Source of the DNA: Rhizobacter sp. | GTDB lineage: Bacteria > Pseudomonadota > Gammaproteobacteria > Burkholderiales > Burkholderiaceae_C | Direction of reading: 5' to 3' | Assembly: GCA_025360945.1 (NCBI GenBank) | Contig: JANYBE010000279.1 | Coordinates: forward strand, 1 to 26,965 | DNA length: 26,965 nt | Shown here: in pieces, positions 22,918 to 26,965 of the stretch | How positions within the stretch are numbered: the stretch's first letter is position 1 | Layout: each line of letters starts with the position of its first letter | Program-made: the position numbers and the translations under genes | The notes under the pieces: model-generated | The model's database searches: none | Seen by the model: the letters and a program-made list of their open reading frames with translations, nothing else | What the model was told of the DNA's origin: nothing

Positions 22918-25230
22918 TCAGACGTGAAGCAGGCGTTCGATTTCGGCCAACAGACGCACCATGTCCATCGGCTTGGTGAGATAGGTGTCGAATCCGGCTG
23001 AGAGCGCGCGCGCGATCTCTTCGGGCATCGCGTTGGCGCTGAGCGCGATCAGGGGAAGCGCGCCAGTGAGCGGTTCGGCCCGCAGGCGCCGGCAAAGTTC
23101 GACGCCATCGATGCCCGGCAGGTCGATGTCGACGATGGCCAGGTCGGGCAGCTGCGCACGCACCAGGGCCAGGCCCGACAGCCCGTCGGTGGCCACCGTC
23201 AGCCGATAACCCGGGCGCATCGCCAGCATGTGCACGAGCAGCTCGACGTTCGCAGGGTTGTCCTCCACGTAGAGCAGCTGCCGCTCGTCGTGGATCGCGG
23301 GCGAAGGTGTCGAAATCGATGGCTGCACCGTTGCGGGCGCGGCATGCACCGGCGGCGCGGCCGCGGCGAGCCTGGCGCTGAACGTCGAGCCCTCCCCCGC
23401 GACCGATTCCACCGTCAGCTCGCCGCCCATCAAGTGCACCAGGTTCTGCGTGATGACCAGGCCGATGCCGGTACCTTGGACAGCGGCCCCTTCCTTCTCG
23501 AAGCGCGTAAACGGCTGGTACAGGCGCGCCAGTTGTTCGGGGGTGAAGCCGTGCCCGGTGTCGCTGACCGCGATCACGACGTGCTCGTCGTCCCGGTGTT
23601 GTATGGCGACGGTGACCACGCCGTGCGGCCGGTTGTACTTGACGGCGTTGGACAGGAGGTTGCTGAGCACCTGCACAAGGCGCCTGTGGTCGGCGAGGGC
23701 CCACACGGCCGCCCCGGCCGCAGCGCGGTTGACGAGTGTCACGCCGCGCTCCCTGGCCATCGCCGCGACCAGCTCTAGCGTCTCGCCGATCACCCGCTGC
23801 GTGTCGACGGGCTCCATCGAGACGTTCACGGCACCGGCCTCGACGCGCGCCAGGTCGAGCACGTCATCGATCAGCCCGAGCAGATGCCAACCGGCTGTCT
23901 CGATCTGCGCAACCTTGCGCTGGTCGAGCGTAGAAAGCGGCGGCTGCGCCATGCCCAGCAGTTGGGCGAATCCAAGAATGCCGTTCAGCGGCGTGCGCAA
24001 TTCGTGGCTCATGCGCGAGAGGAACTCGCTCTTGGCGCGACTGGCGAGTTCAACGGCCTGCATCGCGGCCTGCAGCTCCGCGGTGCGCGATCGGACGCGG
24101 CGCTCCAGTTCTTCGTTGATCGTGCCGAGTTCGCGTTCGGCAACGATGTAACGCGTGACATCGTTGAAGGCGACCAGCACGGCGTAGGCACTCGCCTCGC
24201 CCGGTCGCTGCAGCGGCGTGGCGTTGACCGTGGCCCAGAACTCGATGCTGTCACGGCGCCGAATGTGCATCAGTTCGCCGCGCACCGGAGCGCCGGTCAA
24301 GATGGCACGCCGCGAGGGCAGCTCGTCGTTCACGTACTCGTGGCCGTCCGTCCGGAAGAAGCGCGCGCTGTTGCCCGGCTTGTCGCCGCCGCCGCGCCGG
24401 GTCCGAAGCTCGTCGGCGGAAAGACCGAAGAGCACCAGCGCAGCCTCGTTGAAATCGAGCACCTCGTGGTTTCGGCCTCGCACCACCAGCCCCTCGACCA
24501 GCGTGTCGAGCAGCCGGCGCAGATAAGACTCGCGCTCCTGCAGCGCGGCGAGCTGGGTCTGCACCGTGCCGGCCATCTGGCCAAAGCTCTCCGAGAGCCG
24601 ACCAATCTCGTCGTCGCGTCCGGTCAGCAGCGGCTGCGCCGGACGTCCTTCCTCAAGGGCCGAGACGCCCAGCTGCAGGCGCTCCAGCGGCTTGAGGACC
24701 ACCACACTGAGCGCCTGGTAGAGCGCGAGCATCACAACTCCGTTGGTCACCAAGATGGCCGCGAGCAAGGCGTAGAGGTCGCGGCGCTGGTGTTCAACGA
24801 TGGCCTGCCGCGTCGCGTACAGCACCACCTCACCGAGGTCGATCTGCTTGCCCTCGTAAGTGAAGCTGAGCCGCGCACGCCGGATCAGGTCGGCGGACAG
24901 CGGTGAGCCGATGGGCACCAGTCGGTCGCCTTCGCGCCGCACGGAATAGGCGCTGCCCTGTCGGCCCGCGACCTCGATACCGAGCAGGAACGGCGCGCCC
25001 ATCTCGGAGTTCACGGTCTTGCTGATCTGCTGTTCGTTGTAGTCCCAGACCGCAATGGGCAGGCTGGATTCGAGCCGGTCAACGATGCCGTCGACTTCGG
25101 TGGCAAGCTGCTGCTCGCGCTCGGCCTTCAGCTTGAAGTAGTTCCATGCCCCGGTGACGGCCAGTGTCGACGAGACGATCAACACGAAAACCAGCGCGAT
25201 CCGGTGTCTGATGGAGCGGGGGTTGATCAT
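22918..25230 (-). CDS. Hybrid sensor histidine kinase with HAMP, PAS and receiver domains
   Basis: A 770-residue membrane kinase. Order of parts: first membrane helix at about residues 11-32; a periplasmic sensor region of roughly 120 residues (PIAVWDYNEQQISKTVNSEM, then ATRQAIVEHQ); second membrane helix near 155-178; HAMP near 178-232 (LKPLERLQLGVSALEEG); PAS near 233-360; dimerisation/phosphoacceptor domain with His409 in MSHELRTPLNGILGFAQLL; ATPase domain with NLLSNAVKYN, SDTGHGF and GTGIGL; and a C-terminal receiver domain near 653-768 with LLYVEDNPANVELL, phospho-Asp701 in AIVDIDLPGIDG and a conserved lysine in TYLTKPMD. I chose the ATG at 25230 because the -10-like GATAAT overlaps the alternative start at 25299. 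No output regulator is adjacent, so signal output must pass to a protein coded elsewhere. Co-transcribed with the solute-binding protein. Confidence 0.92.
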   Translation of the reverse strand: MINPRSIRHRIALVFVLIVSSTLAVTGAWNYFKLKAEREQQLATEVDGIVDRLESSLPIAVWDYNEQQISKTVNSEMGAPFLLGIEVAGRQGSAYSVRREGDRLVPIGSPLSADLIRRARLSFTYEGKQIDLGEVVLYATRQAIVEHQRRDLYALLAAILVTNGVVMLALYQALSVVVLKPLERLQLGVSALEEGRPAQPLLTGRDDEIGRLSESFGQMAGTVQTQLAALQERESYLRRLLDTLVEGLVVRGRNHEVLDFNEAALVLFGLSADELRTRRGGGDKPGNSARFFRTDGHEYVNDELPSRRAILTGAPVRGELMHIRRRDSIEFWATVNATPLQRPGEASAYAVLVAFNDVTRYIVAERELGTINEELERRVRSRTAELQAAMQAVELASRAKSEFLSRMSHELRTPLNGILGFAQLLGMAQPPLSTLDQRKVAQIETAGWHLLGLIDDVLDLARVEAGAVNVSMEPVDTQRVIGETLELVAAMARERGVTLVNRAAAGAAVWALADHRRLVQVLSNLLSNAVKYNRPHGVVTVAIQHRDDEHVVIAVSDTGHGFTPEQLARLYQPFTRFEKEGAAVQGTGIGLVITQNLVHLMGGELTVESVAGEGSTFSARLAAAAPPVHAAPATVQPSISTPSPAIHDERQLLYVEDNPANVELLVHMLAMRPGYRLTVATDGLSGLALVRAQLPDLAIVDIDLPGIDGVELCRRLRAEPLTGALPLIALSANAMPEEIARALSAGFDTYLTKPMDMVRLLAEIERLLHV

Positions 25231-25297
25231 TGGCAGTGCGACGGGTTCCTGGGGCAGACACGGCGCTCGAGCCCAGGGCACGACCCAAGCGAACCTC

Positions 25298-25303
25298 ATT
25301 ATC
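25298..25303 (-). promoter_or_regulatory. Candidate -10 box of the kinase operon
   Basis: GATAAT on the minus strand (one mismatch to TATAAT), 68 bp before the kinase ATG. The -35 region 17 bp upstream (GGGTGA) is poor, so an activator would be needed. A tandem 10-bp repeat lies 34-54 bp further upstream. Confidence 0.4.
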
Positions 25304-25336
25304 GTCGGCGCATGCGCGACTCACCCCGCGCGATGC

Positions 25337-25357
25337 GGGCTAGCGCTGGGCTAGCGC
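25337..25357. repeat. Tandem direct repeat GGGCTAGCGC, 11-bp period
   Basis: Two exact copies of GGGCTAGCGC (25337-25346 and 25348-25357) are separated by one T. The 11-bp step is close to one helical turn, so both copies face the same side of the DNA. Upstream of the candidate kinase promoter this is the expected place for an activator site. Repeat seen directly; function inferred. Confidence 0.5.
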
Positions 25358-25389
25358 GACGTGTGCCGCAGAAGACGCGGCTGCGCCAC

Positions 25390-25647
25390 TCACCGAGCGA
25401 GGTGCGCGGCGCTCCCTCCTGGCTGGGCGAGCATTAGCGTCTGGATCCAGGCCGACGACTCGACGTGGCGCTCCGGCTGATGCAGCAACCCGATCGCCAC
25501 GCGCCCGGTCCACCAGACTCGTCGGCCAGTGCCCGGAATCACGAACTCACCGACATGGCCGGGCGGTATCGTCACCGGCGGTGCCGACGAACTGTGGTCG
25601 ATGCCGCTGTGGTGGTGCGCGGTCGTGGTCAGATGTTCGCTGGACAT
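25390..25647 (-). CDS. Small hypothetical protein (85 aa)
   Basis: An 85-residue soluble protein starting MSSEHLTTTAHHHSGIDHSS from an ATG at 25647 with a strong AGGAG 9 bp upstream. The first 30 residues are rich in His, Ser and Thr and probably flexible. The core reads VGEFVIPGTGRRVWWTGRVA, then IGLLHQPERHVESSAWIQTL, with paired tryptophans and glycines suggesting a small beta fold. I do not recognise a named domain, and no membrane helix or signal peptide is visible. The histidine cluster (AHHHSGIDH) could bind metal. It lies about 160 bp upstream of the kinase gene on the same strand, probably with separate transcription. The good ribosome site and normal codon use support it as real; function unknown. 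Confidence 0.65.
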   Translation of the reverse strand: MSSEHLTTTAHHHSGIDHSSSAPPVTIPPGHVGEFVIPGTGRRVWWTGRVAIGLLHQPERHVESSAWIQTLMLAQPGGSAAHLAR

Positions 25648-26123
25648 GCTCGACTCCTGAAGTGACACAGCCATGATTGCGCCGCCGGAACCAATCGGCA
25701 CCACCACAGTGAGGGGGCAGGCAACAGTACAAATCCACCCGAACAAGGGGTACCCGGCCGCGGCGCTTGACCTTCGGGTAAACGAGGAGCACGATCTCGT
25801 TCGTCGGGCCTCCTCAGGCCGCGGACAGTGAGTCCCTCGTGACCATGACACTTCATTCAGACGCCTCGCGCGCCACCCGGCCCCTCTGCGGCAGCTCCCG
25901 GCCACTGCCCTCCGCCTTGTCGAGCAAGCACCTCGCGGTGCATCCGCCGCGGCGACGGCAGCACCTTCCCTGACGGCCTCGCGCCGCACCCACAGAACCT
26001 CGCGTCGCGCACGCTGAGCGCTTGTCGCGCGCGCGATGCGCCGGTCGGCCTACGCGTCAGCTGCGCGCTTGCGCGGCCGATGCCTGGCCGTGTGTCCCCA
26101 AGACTTTAAGAAAGAAGGACCGT
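25648..26123. other. 476-bp intergenic region
   Basis: The divergent gap between the small minus-strand gene and the SPFH gene must hold both promoters. I see no gene, tRNA or long repeat in it. A TTGACC near 25768 has no convincing -10 partner. A 4-bp stem GGCC-TCCTCA-GGCC near 25806-25820 is too short to call. The right end carries the AAGGA ribosome site of the SPFH gene at 26114-26118. Confidence 0.5.
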
Positions 26124-26965
26124 ATGTTTCACGAACTGTTCGGCAACGGCTGGTTGTCGTTGTCTTTGATGACGGGCCTGGCGCTGCTCGTCTTCGCCAT
26201 CTTCATCGCCCTGTCGGGCATGGTGCGCTACATCCCCAACTCGCGCATCGGCGTGGTCGAGAAACTCTGGAGCGGGAGCGGCTCGGTGCACGCCGGTCTG
26301 CTTGCGCTCGCCGGTGAAGCAGGCTTCCAACCCGATGTGCTGCGCGGCGGCTTTCACTTCTTCGCGCCGTTCCAGTACCGCGTGCACATCTGCCGCATGG
26401 TCTCGGTGACGCAGGGCAAGATCGGCTACGTGTTCGCGCGCGACGGCCGCGATCTGTCGTCGGGCCAGACGCTCGCCGACAACTCCAAGGTCAGCGACTT
26501 CCGCGACGTGCGCGCCTTCCTCGCCGGCGGCGGTCAGAAAGGCCCGCAGCGTCGCGTTCTGCGCGAAGGCACGCACGTGATGAATCCGGCGCTGTTCATC
26601 GTGATGACAGAAGAGGGCACCTACTCGATGGCGATGGACCCGCAGGAGCGCGCCTACTACGACAAGATGCGCGAGCTGCTTGACACGCGCCGCGCGTTCA
26701 CGCCAGTTGCGATCCGCGGTGCGACCGACAACGTCGAGTCCGACCTGCTCGCCGTCGTCACGGTGCATGACGGCCCGGCGCTGCCGCGCGACGACCTGCT
26801 CGCGCCCGATGTCGGCGACGACCACAACTCGTTCCAGGAGCCCGAGGACTTTCTGGCTGCCGGTGGCCGGCGCGGTCGCCAGGAGCGCGTGCTCGTTGAA
26901 GGGACGTACTACATCAACCGCCTCTTTGCGACCGTGGAGCTCATCCCCAAGACCGTGGTGGATGT
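26124..26965 (+). CDS. SPFH/flotillin-like membrane protein, N-terminal part
   Basis: The first 280 codons of a gene that leaves the right edge of the window without a stop. The ATG at 26124 has AAGGA 5 bp upstream. A membrane helix at about residues 12-33 (LSLMTGLALLVFAIFIALSG) is followed by an SPFH-type domain: VRYIPNSRIGVVEKLWSG, GGFHFFAPFQYRVHICRMVS, VTQGKIGYVFARDG, REGTHVMNPALFIVMTEE and GTYYINRLFATVELIPKTVV. The text alternates between phrases seen in flotillins and in prohibitin-like proteins (I-P-x-G-x-xGVV early, G-x-Y-x-I-N-x-x-x late). Such proteins oligomerise on the inner membrane and organise membrane domains or proteases. The C-terminal coiled coil expected in flotillins is beyond the window. 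No partner NfeD-type gene can be seen. Confidence 0.85.
   Translation, partial: MFHELFGNGWLSLSLMTGLALLVFAIFIALSGMVRYIPNSRIGVVEKLWSGSGSVHAGLLALAGEAGFQPDVLRGGFHFFAPFQYRVHICRMVSVTQGKIGYVFARDGRDLSSGQTLADNSKVSDFRDVRAFLAGGGQKGPQRRVLREGTHVMNPALFIVMTEEGTYSMAMDPQERAYYDKMRELLDTRRAFTPVAIRGATDNVESDLLAVVTVHDGPALPRDDLLAPDVGDDHNSFQEPEDFLAAGGRRGRQERVLVEGTYYINRLFATVELIPKTVVD

Noticed and set aside
22918..25299. Longer kinase start at 25299
   Set aside because: It overlaps the GATAAT box, and the added 23 residues look like out-of-frame sequence; the ATG at 25230 leads straight into the first membrane helix.
25720..25750. Possible sigma-54 promoter on the minus strand upstream of the small protein
   Set aside because: TGGATT and TTGC are two bases too far apart for the GG-N10-GC spacing that sigma-54 requires.
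1..26965. CRISPR array, prophage, transposon or integron
   Set aside because: No spaced repeats of CRISPR type, no transposase, integrase or phage structural genes, and no terminal inverted repeats were seen.

Overview
The window is GC-rich chromosomal DNA whose gene content and protein sequences look betaproteobacterial, most likely order Burkholderiales. I infer this from the protein style (a fused single-chain indolepyruvate:ferredoxin oxidoreductase next to an Lrp regulator, many CoA-dependent beta-oxidation genes, a DUF2384-type protein, a COG4315 lipoprotein with an ECF sigma factor). No rRNA or tRNA gene is present to confirm it. I see no CRISPR array, prophage, transposase or integrase.

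Layout. (1) 1-5209: the start of a DAHP synthase (cut by the window edge), a complete fused indolepyruvate:ferredoxin oxidoreductase, and a divergent Lrp/AsnC regulator. They share an 87-bp gap carrying two dyads. A small MbcA/ParS/Xre (DUF2384) protein follows. (2) 5302-6886: an intact NADPH-dependent FMN reductase followed by the remains of two short-chain dehydrogenase genes, one lacking its N-terminal half and one lacking its middle. (3) 6939-17147, all on the minus strand: a seven-gene beta-oxidation operon read from 17147 downwards (acyl-CoA dehydrogenase, SDR, a large/small acyl-CoA dehydrogenase pair, acyl-CoA ligase, FadJ-type hydratase/dehydrogenase, thiolase), followed by a Crp/Fnr regulator. 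The set resembles the pimeloyl-CoA (pim) operon of Rhodopseudomonas palustris. The thiolase frame is intact but broken by two stop codons. (4) 17288-19562, plus strand, divergent from the operon: a frameshifted alpha/beta hydrolase and an unusual regulator made of two complete TetR units in one chain. (5) 19632-21344: a lipoprotein, an ECF sigma factor and a membrane anti-sigma factor, probably one autoregulated unit, closed by a perfect 12-bp hairpin. (6) 21465-25647: a heavily decayed papain-like (YiiX/DUF830 type) hydrolase gene, then minus-strand genes for a periplasmic solute-binding protein, a hybrid histidine kinase and a small conserved-looking protein. (7) 26124-end: the start of a flotillin-like SPFH membrane protein.

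How the genes work together. The oxidoreductase and its Lrp neighbour point to controlled breakdown of aromatic amino acids via arylpyruvates. The minus-strand operon would activate a fatty or dicarboxylic acid to its CoA ester and carry it through dehydrogenation, hydration, a second oxidation and thiolysis, probably under the divergent TetR-TetR regulator and perhaps the Crp-type protein. The kinase and solute-binding protein are co-transcribed and may form one sensing unit.

The most striking global feature is gene decay: five genes (two SDRs, thiolase, alpha/beta hydrolase, YiiX-like hydrolase) are broken by truncation, frameshift or nonsense mutation among otherwise well-preserved neighbours. 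I found no clear novel defence or mobile system. The best leads are the double-TetR regulator, the partner acyl-CoA dehydrogenase without a catalytic glutamate, the doubly interrupted thiolase, and the ECF-type promoter that overlaps the tetR stop codon.
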